From Pestalotiopsis fici W106-1 (Eukaryota > Ascomycota > Sordariomycetes > Amphisphaeriales > Sporocadaceae): a stretch of DNA of 64,000 bases. Below the pieces are notes generated by a model. That model worked only from the letters and a program-made list of their open reading frames with translations, was not told where the DNA came from and did not search any database. Both the position numbers and the translations under genes were made by a program. Position 1 is the stretch's first letter, and each line of letters starts with the position of its first letter. Of this stretch, positions 1 to 12,659 are shown piece by piece. The DNA lies in contig NW_006917092.1 in the NCBI RefSeq assembly GCF_000516985.1, positions 4,593,924 to 4,657,923 on the forward strand, in the 5' to 3' direction.

Positions 1-44
1 ATACTTGATGGTAATTGCCACCAGGAAAGTTATACTTGTTCTAC

Positions 45-1692
45 TTACATCTTCAATCTCCAACCACATTTCAACCTTCTCTGGCGCGAGACCCGCACGA
101 GGAAAATCAACGTCATACCCACCAAGATGCTCACGCCGGTAAAGACTTGAGCGCCGATGTACCCCCCTCCCTCGGCCGTGATGATGGCACCGGCAATGGG
201 GTTGCCGGTGAGCACGGCAAAGCTGACAATGGTAAACGTCATGCCCATGCGGGTGCCGCGCTTGCGCAGGTCCGTGGTCAGGCTCGACAGGCCCGCGGGG
301 AACAGGGACTGGATGCCGCCGGCCGCGATGCCGTAAAAGACGGTCCAGGCGTAGAGCTGCGCCGGCGTGTGCACGGCGATCCACGACAGCAGCGCCACGC
401 CCGTGATGAGGCACGTCGGGATCATGATGTTGAGCGGCCCCACCGTGTCGGCAAAGTGGTTGGGCAGCAGTCGGCCAATGAGCCCGATGCCGTTCATGAG
501 GAGCAGGAGGTTAAGCGAGTCCGTGTACGAGAGGGTCGGGGTGATGGCGGTGCGACTAAACGAGGCAATGTAGTAGAAGCCAAAGTAGACGGCCCAGAAA
601 TTCTGCAATCACCACCTTTAATTAGTATGCAAAACGGGCCAACAAGACACACTGACAACAAGCATTGGGTTACACTTACAAAGAACATGCCAAGGGCATA
701 AAAGACATATTCGGGCTCCTTGAAGGCGCCCCACTCGACGATACTGCCTGTCCTTCGCGGCGGTAGCCGGGACTTCATGAAGCAATTGGTAATGAGAAGA
801 GTGCCGACCTGGACGAAACCTATGGCTCTAATGGTCCAGCCGAATCCAATCGACGGAAGCAGCTGCCGCGCCATGGCAGGAAACACGAGTCCTCCCGTCA
901 CCGAGCCGGCTGCCGTGATGCCAATGGCTAGGGACCGCTTCTTCTCGAAATATGTCGAGACAACAGAGATGGCCGGGCAAAACAGACAACCGTTGCCTAG
1001 TCCCATACATATTCCCTGGCTCAAGATGAACTGCCAGTATTGTGTGGCAGCCGAAGTGGTGAAGATTCCCAGAGCAATCAAAACGGTTCCTAGAAGCAGG
1101 ATCGGCCTGAAGAAACCGGCGTCTGTGATTCGGCCTGTAAAAGTTCCTGTAAAGAAGGTCAAGAAGATCTGTATCGAACCGATCCATGAGACATCAGATG
1201 GTGGACGTCCTAGGAGCGAGGTGTAGTAGGATTGAAAAACACCAAAGCTATTAATAAAACCCCAAGTGTTTGCAATCACAAGATGGCCGCATAGTGCTAG
1301 CTATCGTATCAGTTTCAAACGGCCAAAAACGTCTCATGTTGCTGACTATTCACTCGATTAGATGGGGAAAGCATACCGCATATCCATGCCGCCCGACCAC
1401 CGTCCGGTGGCGGGCCCGGATTCCAACTTGCATTCGTGGATATTCGGCTGAGCACTCTGGCAATTGTGCCACCGACACCTTCGGCGTCCGTATCCAAGAT
1501 ATCTGGTTCCGGTGGTACGTTCCAGTCCTCCTCCTCGCCTGCCTCGGCGCTCACATCGTGTTCTTTGGATTGCTTGGTTTCGTCGCTGTCCGAGTGACCG
1601 CTACTGGCGGGTTCTATGTGGTCGTTTTGCTTCTCAACATCCCGAGGCAGTTGCTCTTCCACCGACTTTGACGATGATGATGACATGGTCAT
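45..1692 (-). CDS. MFS transporter, monocarboxylate-transporter (MCT) type
   Basis: Three exons, complement(join(45..602,680..1296,1377..1692)), give 496 aa. Both introns (80 and 77 nt) have GT-AG ends and frames close exactly. The N-terminal ~100 residues are hydrophilic and Ser/Glu-rich, as in fungal MCT-like proteins. The family hallmark follows across intron 1: PPDGGRAAW, then HLVIANTWGFINSFGVFQ. About 12 hydrophobic segments follow, with the MFS loop motif GRITDAG after the second pair and a second half beginning NFWAVYFGFYYIASFSR. It probably moves a small organic acid or related anion across the plasma membrane; the substrate cannot be read from sequence. The first in-frame ATG (1692) was chosen; a second ATG lies two codons on. 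The protein looks complete, with a short basic C-terminus. Confidence 0.88.
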
Positions 1693-3431
1693 GATTTCTT
1701 GGTATTTCCCTTGGCGCAAGAGGCCGGGTCAGGTTAGGGCAGTAGAACCGATTTCGTGGTCAGTTCCGAGGCAAAATGCAAGTGGCCCGTAGTGTCGGTG
1801 AATCTTATCAAGGAGACTGGTCTTGTTTTCTACCTTGTGATTCCAGACTATATACGGGGACTATGTGTAGCCCATGAAAGACAATCAGCAACGGGTCACG
1901 GTTCAGGACCAGACGTCAAAATACAATTCAAATTACAAAAACCGGCTACTCCACCGAGGTTCATAGTGACTTATCCTTGCCCCGGATATTCCTCCGCATC
2001 GGAGACAGTCCCACCAGTCCCCTGACACATTCTGCATTGTAAAGTTGGGCGCATTCACGGGGGTGGATACAGGCAAGTCCCAAACTAGCAAAAGTCCACT
2101 TGAGCGGGGTTGCAACTCCGAATAGGAAGATTTCCGCCCTCTTTAATCCTGCAAAAAAGGTCGTCGGCCAAACCTCGAAGGGCGTGCCAGTTATCCATTC
2201 ATTCCATAGCTAATTACTCATCCAACGAAACTAAGAGTTGATACTCGTAGCAACTTTTCCCCGATGGATGGCCGGTGTAGCGTTGGTACTTTTTGTGCAT
2301 TATTATCAAATGCTTCTTGCTGCTTTCCCACCAACCAAATTCCACCACCCTTCTATATTTCAATACGAGTCTTTTATTACACATGTACAGTGCATCTCTG
2401 CTCCTACGCATAGTGTACAAATTACCCCGTTAATTTCTTACTCTCTTTGGAGACCGTTCAAAAGCTCATCACTTTGAGGGCGTGCTTGGTACAGCATTCT
2501 AGGTAGACTCTGGCAGGTCAACAAATAGGTACGGGTACTTAACCGCTCAGCCGACTTTCCGCTCGGCAAAGAACAAGCAGTCAAATCTGCAAGCCAACCA
2601 ACCCCCCAATGAAGGATGATGATGCATGGACCTTATTCCCGGCCTCAACCCGAAATGCAGAGCGTCATGAGCCATGCCGCCCACTCCTCTCCTTCTGCAT
2701 CCATCAGACGTGAGCAGAGAGAAGAGTCCAACTAACACGGGTGACGGACAGCACAGACCCCAAACCCCCCATTACTATGTTTTTGTCATGTCCGTGGATC
2801 AGTTCAATATCAATCCATCTTATCTCCGTAACCGCATGGTAGCCGATGGCCGATGAACAGTCACACGGAAATGTAAAGGCACACCAAACTGTTCCTAGCT
2901 ACACGCATACCGCTTATGCAAACCTACATGCACCCAGTACGCATCGCTGGAAATGCACATCCAACCCTCTTCGATTCACTGTGACATGGCAAGTCATACA
3001 CGATCTAGAGAGTCAAAGACGTATGACAACATTTGTTGGACATATTCTTTTTTTTCTGCCTCTGATCACTTCTGCAATATATGGCATCGAAGATCATAAT
3101 ATGAACTGTTACCTGTCATGATCATCCAAACTTTTCTCCCGAGCATAAAGTCAATTGCACGAGTCACGGTGAGGGATCGACAGCTGTATGAGGCTGAAGC
3201 GTCTTGATATTGAACTACAATGGACTCGGAGCTAGTATTACGATAACGAAGGACTTCATCAAATGCCAAAATCTACACTCATGTTCCACCAACTTCCTCC
3301 CCATTCCCATTACACTCCCAGCGCAACATTGTGCGAATTAGAACCATGACATGGCGAGCAAAATCGCACTGCGATCAAATCAAAACAAAAAAGTTATCCC
3401 CGTCAGTTTACACGTAGAAGGTAGAGGGTGC
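1693..3431. other. Intergenic, no gene seen
   Basis: About 1.7 kb between the 5' end of the MFS gene and the 3' end of the secreted repeat-protein gene. The open frames here are short, lack recognisable protein character and have no convincing splice partners. It must hold the MFS promoter at its left end. Confidence 0.6.
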
Positions 3432-6400
3432 TCATGCGATCCAACGCTTGCCAGCAGACTTGGTCAGAACAGTGTCGCGCATCTGTGATCGGCAGTTGGC
3501 CTTGTCACAAGTGTTGTCGGACCAGCCGAGCTCGAGGTCATCAGCCCACCAAGTTCGCTCCTCATTGTCGACCTTGACATCGACAAGCACTGATGAGAGA
3601 CCCTTGAAGTTGTCGACAGAGACATGCTGCAGCTTGCAATCAGTGGTTTGCCGACAGGCGGGGACGTGGACAGTCTGTGAGAGCGCCTCGACTTCCTCCT
3701 GTGACTTGCTGTCAAAGGTCATGCCAGTAAAGGTGAAGTCACAGTCTGACTCTTCCGAGTCGCAGCCGAGGTGTGCTCCAAAGAAGTCAAAGGAGAAGCA
3801 GTCATTGGCATGGCTGGGGCCGTTGCCAAAGCGTGCAGGGTCGTCAGATGGAGTGAACTGAAGCATGGTGCTGCCAGAGGAGGGCTTGAAGCGACCTTCC
3901 GAAGATGAAGTCTCAAAGGTTGATGTGAACCAGAATCGGTGGTAGGGGCTGAGCACAGAGACTGGATCAGAAGTTTCAGACCTGGCTGAGAGAGCAGAGA
4001 GATCATCCATCTACAAGAATTAGCAAAGCTCAAATCAAGCAAGTGTCGAAGATGGACTAACCTTGAGGGTAAAATTGCCCTTGTCAGCAGCGTTGCCGCA
4101 TGCTTCAAGCTTTTGGCTGCCACCCCACTGGTAACCGCCAGGCTGGGAAGTGGGAACAACTGGAATGTCCGCATTAGTTTGACGTCGAACAGGAGCAGGT
4201 GTCGATGACTGAACATCAATGGTTGATGTTGGCCTCGAGGTAGCACACCATGTGATCATGGAGCTGGAAATCAGAGTAGAGGTCAAGGAAGGACAGTCGG
4301 AGGGGATCGTGGTAGCCAGCGGTTCCACAGTTGAAGTTGGCGGCACAACCGATGGCACATCGCCAGTGCTGGACACTGTCATTGACATGGTGGCATTCCA
4401 TCCACTCGACGGGACTGTGAACTGTGGAACGCGGGTCGACGAGGTATTCACGGGTGCAGGGCCAGATGTTTGAGTAGCAGAGGAGGAAGTTGTGCAAGGC
4501 GTTGACTCACCAGATGGGTTTGGTCCTCCTGTCACAGGAACAGGAACGCCAGACGGCTCTGCGGCTGAAGGGTTGGGTCCAGGAACAGTGATGGCTGGAG
4601 TAGATGCACCAGCGGGGATCGAACCACCATTGGGATTGGAGCCCTCGGTGACGGTCATGAATGGAGGGACTCCAGTAGGCTGCTGGCCATTAGTCGGAGA
4701 GGGGAAAATGGTGATTACTGAGCCTTCATCAGGACAGGGTGTAGATTGACCATTGCCTGGGTTGCCAGATCCATTGCTTGGGTTACCAGATCCGTTGCCT
4801 GGGTTGCCTGACCCGTTGCCGGGGCTACCTGAACCATTTCCAGGATTGCCAGAGCCAGGGTTGCCACCATTGCTGGGTTGAGGACCACTTCCAGGAGCAA
4901 CTGTCACGACAGGAGTGTATGGGGCAGATGCAAGAACGGTCCTGGTCGAGGGAAGAATAGACGACTGGGTGATGGTGATGAGCGGTGACGAGATTGCTTG
5001 GCCACCTGGACCATTTGGACCAGAGCCAGAACCATTGGGATCTGAGCCATTGGGACGTGAACCAGTGCCATTGGGATTTGAACCCTCGGGACCTGAGCCA
5101 GAAGGACCTGAGCCAGAAGAACCTGAGCCAGGGCCATTAGGATTCGAGCCACTCGGACCAGAACCATAGCCACTCGGGCCAGAGCCAGAGCCATTGGAAC
5201 CAGAACCAGAGCCGTTGGGACCCGAGCCAGAGCCGTTAGGACCTGAGCCAGAAGGGCCAGAGCCAGAGCCGTTGGGGCCAGAGCTGCCTGCGGGAGAGCT
5301 ACCACCATAGCTACCAGGAAGACTGCCACTACCACCAACTGGAACAGTCGCTGTGCTGGGACCTGATGGGCCTGACTGACCTCCTTGACCACCAGGGCCG
5401 CCAGCTCCAGGAACAGTGATGGGGACGGGAACTCCTGAAGCAGTAGGTTCAGCTCCAGAGGGAGGAATGGTGATGGTGATGGGACCACCTGCACCATTGG
5501 GACCGCTGCCGCCAGGACCACTGTTGCCAGGACCATTGTTGCCAGGACCATTGTTGCCAGGACCATTGTTGCCAGGACCATTGTTGCCAGGACCATTGTT
5601 GCCAGGACCAGAGCCGGAGCCACTGCCATAGCCACCAGGAAGAGTTGGTTCAGGGGATGGAATGGTAACTCCAGAAATTCCTTGACCACCTGGACCAATT
5701 GGAATCCCTGTGGTCGGGTTGCTTGGAACAGTGACAATGATGGGAGCGGAGGCACCTCCATTGGGGCCGTTGCCTGAAGTGCCAGGAAGGCTGCTGCCGC
5801 TTGGAACACTGGGAACCGTGATGGTGAAAGGACCCGAGCCACTGCCACCAGGACCATTGGGACCATTGGGATTACCTGAGCCGCCAGGGCCGTTGGGACC
5901 ATTGGGATTGCCTGAGCCGCCAGGGCCGTTGGGACCATTGGGATTGCCTGAGCCGCCAGGGCCGTTGGGACCGTTGGGATTGCCAGAACCACCAGGGTTA
6001 CCACCATAGCTGCCAGAGGGAGATGGTCCATTTATGGCGCCAGTGGAACTCTGACCTGAAGGAGGAATGCCAGGGATGATGGTGGGAACTTGACCTCCCT
6101 GGGCACCGGGACCGCCAAGAGTGTTGGGAACAGTGAGAGTGAGTGCGCTGGGGACAATAATGGTGGATGTACTGAAGCCAGGATCATAGGGGCTACCGCC
6201 AGAACCTCCATAGCCACCGAAAGGCAAGCTTTGACTTGGTGAGCCTCCGGGACTGCCGTTGCTGCCCGGGTTGCTGAGGCCAGACGAAGAAGCAGCAGGA
6301 ACAGTGATGGTGACAGTGACAGGGGAAGTGCTCAAACCTTGGCCACCAGGACCTGCAGGATTACTACTCTGGCCAGAATTGCCAGGGCTTCCAGGAGCGA

Positions 6401-7466
6401 CAGTTGGACCTTGGCCACCAGGAGCGATAGTAGGACCATTACCTGCTCCATTGCCACCAGGAACAGTGACAGTAGCTGTGTCAGTTTCGCATGGAGTGGT
6501 GGAGTTCGGGATACCTTGGCCACCGGGGTTTCCGCCTGCCGGATTGCTGCCAGAGCCATTGCCGGGATTGCTGCCGGATCCATTGCCGCCTGGGTTGGGC
6601 CCTGAGCCGGAACCATTGCCAGGACCGTAGGTGTCGGGATCATTGGGGTTGCTTCCAGGGCCAGAGCTGCTGGGATTGCCGCCTTGGGGAGTGGTGACAG
6701 TGACAGTGACAGTTGGCAAACCTTGACCACCGGGGTTACCAGCACCTGGTTGGGTAGCAGACTGAGTGACAGTTGGAGAAGGCTGACCAGCACCATAGCC
6801 ACCAGAAGCAGAAGACGAAACACCGAATGGACTAGTAGCACCATTGCCACCATTGCCGGAAACAAGAGGAGTGATGATGGTGTAGGTGATCATGGAACCA
6901 ACAGTCTGACCACCCAGAGGAGGAATGGACATGGTGACATAGTCAGTGGTGAGTTGGGCAGCCGTAGCAGAGTGACCGGATCCAGGATTGCCAGCACCTT
7001 CAGGACCGGCGCCAGAGTCAGTTGAGCAGGGAATGGAGATCGTCTTGGATGGAGACCAACCGGAGCCAGAGTGTGCGGAAGGATATGGTCCAGTGTGAGG
7101 AAGTGAGCCGCCGAAAGGACCATTGGGATCATATGGGCCGTTGGGAAGGTTGGAGCCGTTGGGACCAGCAGGAGAAGTAACCGTGACAGTAGCAAGAGCA
7201 GGAGGAGTGACAGTGATGAAGACCGTACTGGGGGGGACAATGGGACAAGTGAGAACAACAGGAGAAACCGTCAGGGGTGAACCATTGCCAGAACCATTGC
7301 CGGAACCGTTACCAGGACCACTGCCAGCAGGGCTGCTACCAGGAGAAGATGATCCGCCATCACCAGGCTGGCCTTGGCCAGAGGCACCAGGATTACCGTA
7401 GGACTGTGCTGATACTCCAGAGAGCAGAGCAGCGAGGGTGATGCCCCCAAAGGCGCCTGAACGCAT
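3432..7466 (-). CDS. Secreted Gly/Pro/Asn/Ser-rich repeat protein with conserved C-terminal domain
   Basis: Two exons, complement(join(3432..4010,4062..7466)), 1327 aa. A signal peptide ([20 protein letters not shown], cleavage before QS) leads into ~1000 residues of low-complexity sequence. This includes tandem GPGNN and [12 protein letters not shown] units and repeated GSGSGPNG motifs, with interspersed short TVTVT/ITVP blocks. A 51-nt intron joins a C-terminal globular domain of about 220 residues that opens near [16 protein letters not shown]. This domain has paired cysteines (CFSF, LGC, DCDF, PAC, DCKL, CDKANC) and resembles the uncharacterised domain I recall as DUF7371, found at the end of fungal mucin-like proteins. 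A role in the cell wall, matrix or adhesion is inferred, not shown. Long open frames on other strands here are by-products of the repeats. Confidence 0.88.
5518..5607 (-). repeat. 15-bp tandem repeat, six units (GPGNN)
   Basis: Six head-to-tail copies of a 15-bp unit inside the secreted repeat protein. They encode five GPGNN pentapeptides and one GPGNS; only the unit at 5518 differs visibly. Near-perfect identity suggests recent slippage expansion and likely length variation between strains. Confidence 0.9.
5845..5988 (-). repeat. 36-bp tandem repeat, four units
   Basis: Four copies of a 36-bp unit encoding a 12-residue Gly/Pro/Asn repeat ([12 protein letters not shown]). The middle two copies look identical and the outer ones carry a few third-position changes. 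It lies in exon 1 of the secreted repeat protein. Confidence 0.9.
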
Positions 7467-9737
7467 GGCTGCGAGGAGGACAGTGAAGTTTGAGAGGAGC
7501 CGGTGGTGTCCAGTTGCAATGTGGTGTGAAGGCAGAAGCAGGTTCTCTACTGATGGGGAATGACAGAAACAAAGATGACTGAAGGGAGCGTATGATGGAA
7601 AGGAGTGGAGGTTGAAGTTGGAAGTTTGAGATGGAAGAAAAGAAAAAGGGATGGGAGGGAGATGGGATGGGAATTATATTTTGGGCGGATGGAAAATTTG
7701 AAGTGTCCATGCCTTCCTGAATTGAGCGTGCCTTCCTCTGCTTCTTGCCTGTGTTTTGCAACTACGCACCGCCTTGGGGAGACGCGGTTGTTTTGGCCGT
7801 CGACGTGCCTTCCTCGTCTACATTTTCTTACGTCACCCATTGCAAACAATCTACCTGTATGATGCCTCTGAGTTGGACGGAAGGCATTGAAGTTGGGTAG
7901 TTCTGATATCACTCCCAACAGAAAGCCAGAGATTGATGAAATGAGAAGACTGGCAAGCACATGAATGTCGAACAGGTGGCTCTTGGTTCGAGACCCGCGT
8001 TGCCTCAGATCCAGTCTTGGAACTTTCGTAACGATGTTGCGGACTGATAGAACAGCCTAGATAACCACTGAAAAATGACATCGATGCTTGAGAGGATCAA
8101 TGAACAGCTGCGTGTATCGAGAATTCGGCTTCAGGAATGTAGGACAGAAGAACCGCAATCCATGACACCTGGCACAAGAACCTGACTTTCTCCAAAAATG
8201 CATTGAATTTGAACGCATCAAATGCTTGGAAATGAATTTCTATCTAGATGTAGAATAATTGGATTTAATTGCACAGCAGTGCATGAACTTCCGTGCAAAA
8301 GGCAGCACGCTGGACATTTGGGACGAATGAATCCATTACAATTCTTGAAGACAAACCAGAAACTGCGAAGAGACCGACTTCTAGGCAGCCTTCAAACAAT
8401 ATTCAAATGTTGAGCTCCCCGCCTTACTACTAAGCACACAAGCAAGGTGCCCTCGAGCCGGAGCATGGCATCCGGAACGTCAACATTTGAAGGAGGTGCT
8501 CGAATCCAAAGGCACGGTAAGTACGCTTCAAGGTGTAGTTGCCCAATGATGGACGCGTCACACCAGTAATGGAAAGCAAACGGATCAGTCCCAACAATTT
8601 TCAGGTCAATGGAGACTGAGGAAGGGACGTCAATGATATGCAGTTCCTGATCGGCCGAGGATAAAAGAAATCGTACTACGTACGTCATAGTATTTGGGCA
8701 CGATGCTTGTGCTTTCCAACGTTTATTTCGGGCAGGACCATGGAGTGAGGACGCTCTGGGCACTTCAATCTGAGTTCCTACTGTATTCAGGAGGAGCATT
8801 GAACCTGGTTGCCTTTACAAATCTCTAGTCATATCTTGCCGCTCATATACGTGACTCGTAAAAAACTTTCCCTCTGTCTCGGTAGATGGGGTGCGAAGAT
8901 TCAATCTCTGCTGTTTTCCGGTATAGTGTAGCTTCTTGCCTCCAACTGTTTGGGGAAATTTCTCTACTTTTCGCAGAGGCGAGAGTGCAAGACATGACTC
9001 TTCGGCACTAATGTACTGGCATTGACATCTATTGTGCAGCAAATTTTGTACTAAAATCAAATCTCAAGTTTCAATATCATAGGCCCTGGCGTAGAGGCGC
9101 AGGTGGATTGAGAAAAGATTCTCCACGAAGACGATGACTTACCAGTGGTTCTCTGACATGACTAAAACTTCCTTCTTGGCACGCCTCACCTGCGAATAAT
9201 GGCAGACGCTCATGAAAGAGGGTAAAGTTAGGCACTGCACTTCTCAAGTGTTTCCGCTTGGCGGGAGGACGGCCTCCTTTCTGCTGTTCAGGCCTGGCTC
9301 AATTACCCATTGTTGTGATTCTGCTGCCGTGCTCAAAGCACTACCAGACCAGAAATTCTTCAAGCACATATCTTCGGATGATTGAAACAACTGCCGCTTT
9401 ATACTTGAAACAAGCTACCAGCATAACATGACCGGATGCATATGGGTGTAGTGGGCTTTTTGCGAATTATTCATAGATAGCCATGGACTGAAACTTTTCC
9501 ACACTATACGCATGATGTGCGAAGCATTTTCAGCCATTCCCACATGATACGATACTCCGCAATCTGCATTTAAACATCGCAGATGTAGAAGAAGAAAGCC
9601 TAAGCGTTCGAAAACACGACTAGAATTCATGTCTCGGGACTACGCATCTTCGAGAAAAATACTAAGCAGAAATATGAGGGCACACATGATGTCTAGTGAA
9701 GCAACTATCTACCTCTGGTGTCTCTCTAATCTAGCAC
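7467..9737. other. Intergenic, promoter of the repeat-protein gene; no gene seen
   Basis: A 2.3-kb gene-free stretch. Purine-rich sequence and the TTATATTTT stretch near 7674 lie 5' of the secreted-protein ATG and probably belong to its promoter and leader. One 135-codon ATG frame on the minus strand (8392-8799) has no recognisable domain or splice partner and is not called. Confidence 0.55.
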
Positions 9738-10705
9738 TTAGACGGGATCATCCGTGTATGGCGGAGGTGGAGCATCAGGATCATCTATCTCTGCCGGCGC
9801 GCTGGCATTTGCACTTTCGGGTTCCTGAGCTGGCGGCGGGTGCATTTTATGTTCCAATTTCGCAGCCCAAAGCGCCGAGCCCGTGGTGGACGTCAATAGA
9901 AAGAAGAACGACAAGATGGGCACCAACTCCAGCAGCATCGCCACAACTCCAAACCACATGTAGTCCCACCTTCTTCTACTGATCTCCCGCTTGCGCTCCT
10001 TTTTGCTCAACCCGTGGAGTTCGAACCAGCGAAAATGTGCAAAAGTTCCGAGTCTAGCTCCCGTGATCAAGATGAAAAATGGAGCTCCCACGTAAGGAAT
10101 AAGGTTCAGAGGAAGCCAGAAGATCAGCTCGACAATTTGGATCAGGCTCCAGGGTTGGTAGGCGGCTTCGGTCGTCGGCTTGCCAAGCATCTTGACAGAG
10201 TTGGGAGCATCGGGGAAGAGAATTCGGTGAGGTCTAATCAGATCGACCAGACCTTTGTCGATGAGGGTGGCCTGCCATGCCATTAGTACCTGCTGCTCCT
10301 CGATTGGTTGGGTAATAACCAGCGCAAGTTCCTTACATCAAATACATCCACGCGACACTCGTCAACGAAGAAGCCCTCGAACAATCCTTGTATGATCACC
10401 AGCCCTTCGCCCAACGTCAGGAATACGGCATTGACCCAAGCCCCCCAACCGTGGAAGATGGCCAGGAAGGCATATTGCGGCAGGAAGGCAAAAGTGAAGA
10501 GAATCGTGTAGACGAGGACCGAGATGAGCGAAAGCGGCAGGAGTCGGCCCAAGAATAGAGGATAGTAGGCTGGATGTGCCAGGAAATAGTAGATGCCCTT
10601 GAGCGGATAGAATCCGGCGGTCAGAGCTCTCGAGATGTATCCAGCGGGCCGTTCCAGAGGCTGAATGGCTTGTCGCAGATGCGCACGAGCGTCGAGTGAC
10701 GGCAT
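9738..10705 (-). CDS. EI24/RRT8-type integral membrane protein (outer-spore-wall RRT8-like)
   Basis: Two exons, complement(join(9738..10289,10337..10705)), 306 aa, with a 47-nt intron. Splicing joins VDVFD to VLMAWQATLIDKG, restoring the continuous family sequence. Several hydrophobic segments fit an EI24-like (etoposide-induced 2.4) membrane fold: around YPLFLGRLLPLSLISVLVYTIL, FTFAFLPQYAFLAI, WSLIQIVELIFWLPLNLIPYVG and MWFGVVAMLLELVPILSFFF. The C-terminus is Pro-rich (PPPPYTDDPV). Fungal relatives include yeast RRT8 and the LDS proteins, tied to spore-wall or lipid-droplet-associated functions. The general family is fairly sure; the cellular role is inferred by homology. Confidence 0.82.
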
Positions 10706-12659
10706 GGCGAGAGGGCTGGCCTACGCAGAAAGCGGAGGGTCGAAAGTGTCAACTTGACAAAGGTGGTTTAGGAAAGAAGGATAATATTGATGCTGAAGCT
10801 CTGTCGAGGCATGACGCCAACACAGTCAAGTCAGTAAAAATGCCCCGCCTTGGAGGGCACAAACACTGTTGCCTCGCACCGTCCCACTAAAATCGATGCC
10901 TATTCGGTACCAGGCAAGCATCTAACCTTAGGTTAGTGTAGCACGCGTCCACGTGGCGCCATACTTTCAATCAAATGGATTGATCACTTACACTCGAATG
11001 CTTGCCGTTGAAGTTCACGTTGATAGGTATATGGGCACCTGATTTAGCAAATAGGCAATGAAGTGCCCGACGGATAAGAAGAATTTGTAGCATTGAACTG
11101 AAACTAGATCCTAGCAATAGACGAGTGCGATGTGAAAGTCTTGCAGGTTCCGAATCGGCCAGTAAAGATTCAACCTATGAGTGCATACATGTCTATCACA
11201 CATGTGCACTGAATGTATCCTGCGGAGTCAACCTGCAGTACCTGCATGCTGCAAATGGCTCGCAAAGTGTTGCATGTTTGGACCATATGATGCAGACTAG
11301 GTGTACACGCCCAAGCCTCGAGAAAGCCGAAGGCCAATGTCGTATCAGAAAAATCGCATTTGAGGTACATGGGTGTTGCTTGCTTCTGACTGGCTGATTA
11401 AATAATATTTCCGAAGAAGGAGAACTATAACCCATGACACTCCCGATGCTAGGCCGGGGAAACAAATTACTTTGAATCTTGATGGTCTTGATCGCATCCC
11501 GACCGACTAACTTGTCCGCCCACTCCAGTAGTGACCATATAGTGATACGCATATCAAGTGCCCTGAGATGGTCTCAGGTGTATCCGTCAGCCCCACAATG
11601 GACCGACTCGGGCTTCCGCCCGCCCGCCGCTCGAGTCACTGGCCGATAATGACGGATTTCCGGAACATGGAGTTGATTATCCCATATAAGCAGGGCAATT
11701 TCCTTCCAGTATCATGCTAAGAAAAAAAAAAAAGTTATTGATTCAGGCCGTTCACGTCGTAACATTAAACCATTGGACAGATGATCAAGTCCATAAGACA
11801 TTTGTGAATTGCATGCTCGGCGTCTCTAGAAATCTGTTATCGTAGCTCAGGTGCAGCCTTGTGAGAAGAAGGTACAGAGCTTGACAAGAAAGGAAGGAAA
11901 TATGAATAATACTGATAGAGAAGGACAAAGTTGGGAATGTCGACAGAGCAGGGAAACAAATGTCTCAAGATACTGGCGCCTGCTATGTCTTGGAGCTCAG
12001 CGAGAAATCATTCACCCAAGCACGAGCCTCGTGATGATTGAAATAAAAACAATAATAAGAAGGATCATCCAAAGCAAGGACCTTGAGCGGTCGGTACACG
12101 GGAGACGATTGCATGCGAGTGTGGTACGTTGCAAACAAGAGGATTGTAGCCTTACGTTACCAGCCGTAACGACACGAATGACAGGCTGCAAAGTTTCCAG
12201 GGTTCTCCACGACTGTGGTGCTGTGACTGGATGAACAAGAACATAATGTCCAATGCGAGTGGGGGAATATTGATGCGTATGCGTTACTCATCACCCGCCA
12301 TATGCGCTGCAATGAAACATGAGAACTCGGGGTCGGGTAAGGATCGAGAGAAGTAGGGGCCGCTTGGGAGATCCAATTAACTCCCAAGAGAGGGGTTTGA
12401 CAGGTGCTTTGCTCTCGCTCAAAGGTTAAACGCCTTGGTTTAGTTACTGCCTTTTGCTCCCAATCTGCCTAATGTTGGGATCTCAGCAGGTAAAGTAGAG
12501 TGCGTTAGCTCTGACATCCTGTCGGAAATAATCGCAAGACTTCACTTTGCGCAAAGCCTGGGAATATAGTCGACACAATCATTCTGGACAACACCGTCAC
12601 TGACGTCGGACAAGAAGAGCAAGCCCGTACGAAGCAGACTCGCCGCCGCACCCTCAGTG
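10706..12659. other. Intergenic between divergent genes; no gene seen
   Basis: About 1.95 kb separates the RRT8-like gene (leftward) from the Zn2Cys6 regulator (rightward). It contains an A-rich tract near 11723 and a pair of CGG-N4-CCG palindromes at 11609 and 11653. No open frame here looks like protein. Confidence 0.55.
11609..11662. promoter_or_regulatory. Two CGG-N4-CCG palindromes, candidate Zn2Cys6 binding sites
   Basis: CGGGCTTCCG at 11609-11618 and CGGATTTCCG at 11653-11662 are both inverted CGG triplets with a 4-bp spacer, 44 bp apart. Zn2Cys6 dimers bind such CGG palindromes, and a Zn2Cys6 gene starts 1 kb to the right. Use as a real operator is inference; single occurrences are expected by chance in this base composition. 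Confidence 0.3.

Noticed and set aside
4904..7401. Long open frames on both strands and other frames across the secreted repeat-protein gene
   Set aside because: They arise from the G/P/N/S codon repetition. Only one frame has a signal peptide, a proper intron and a Cys-containing C-terminal domain.
7970..8010. tRNA-like B-box match (GGTTCGAGACC) at about 7985
   Set aside because: The flanking bases do not form a 5-bp T stem, and no A box or acceptor stem can be placed upstream.
8392..8799. 135-codon ATG frame on the minus strand
   Set aside because: No recognisable domain, no splice signals linking it to other coding sequence, and codon use unlike neighbouring genes.
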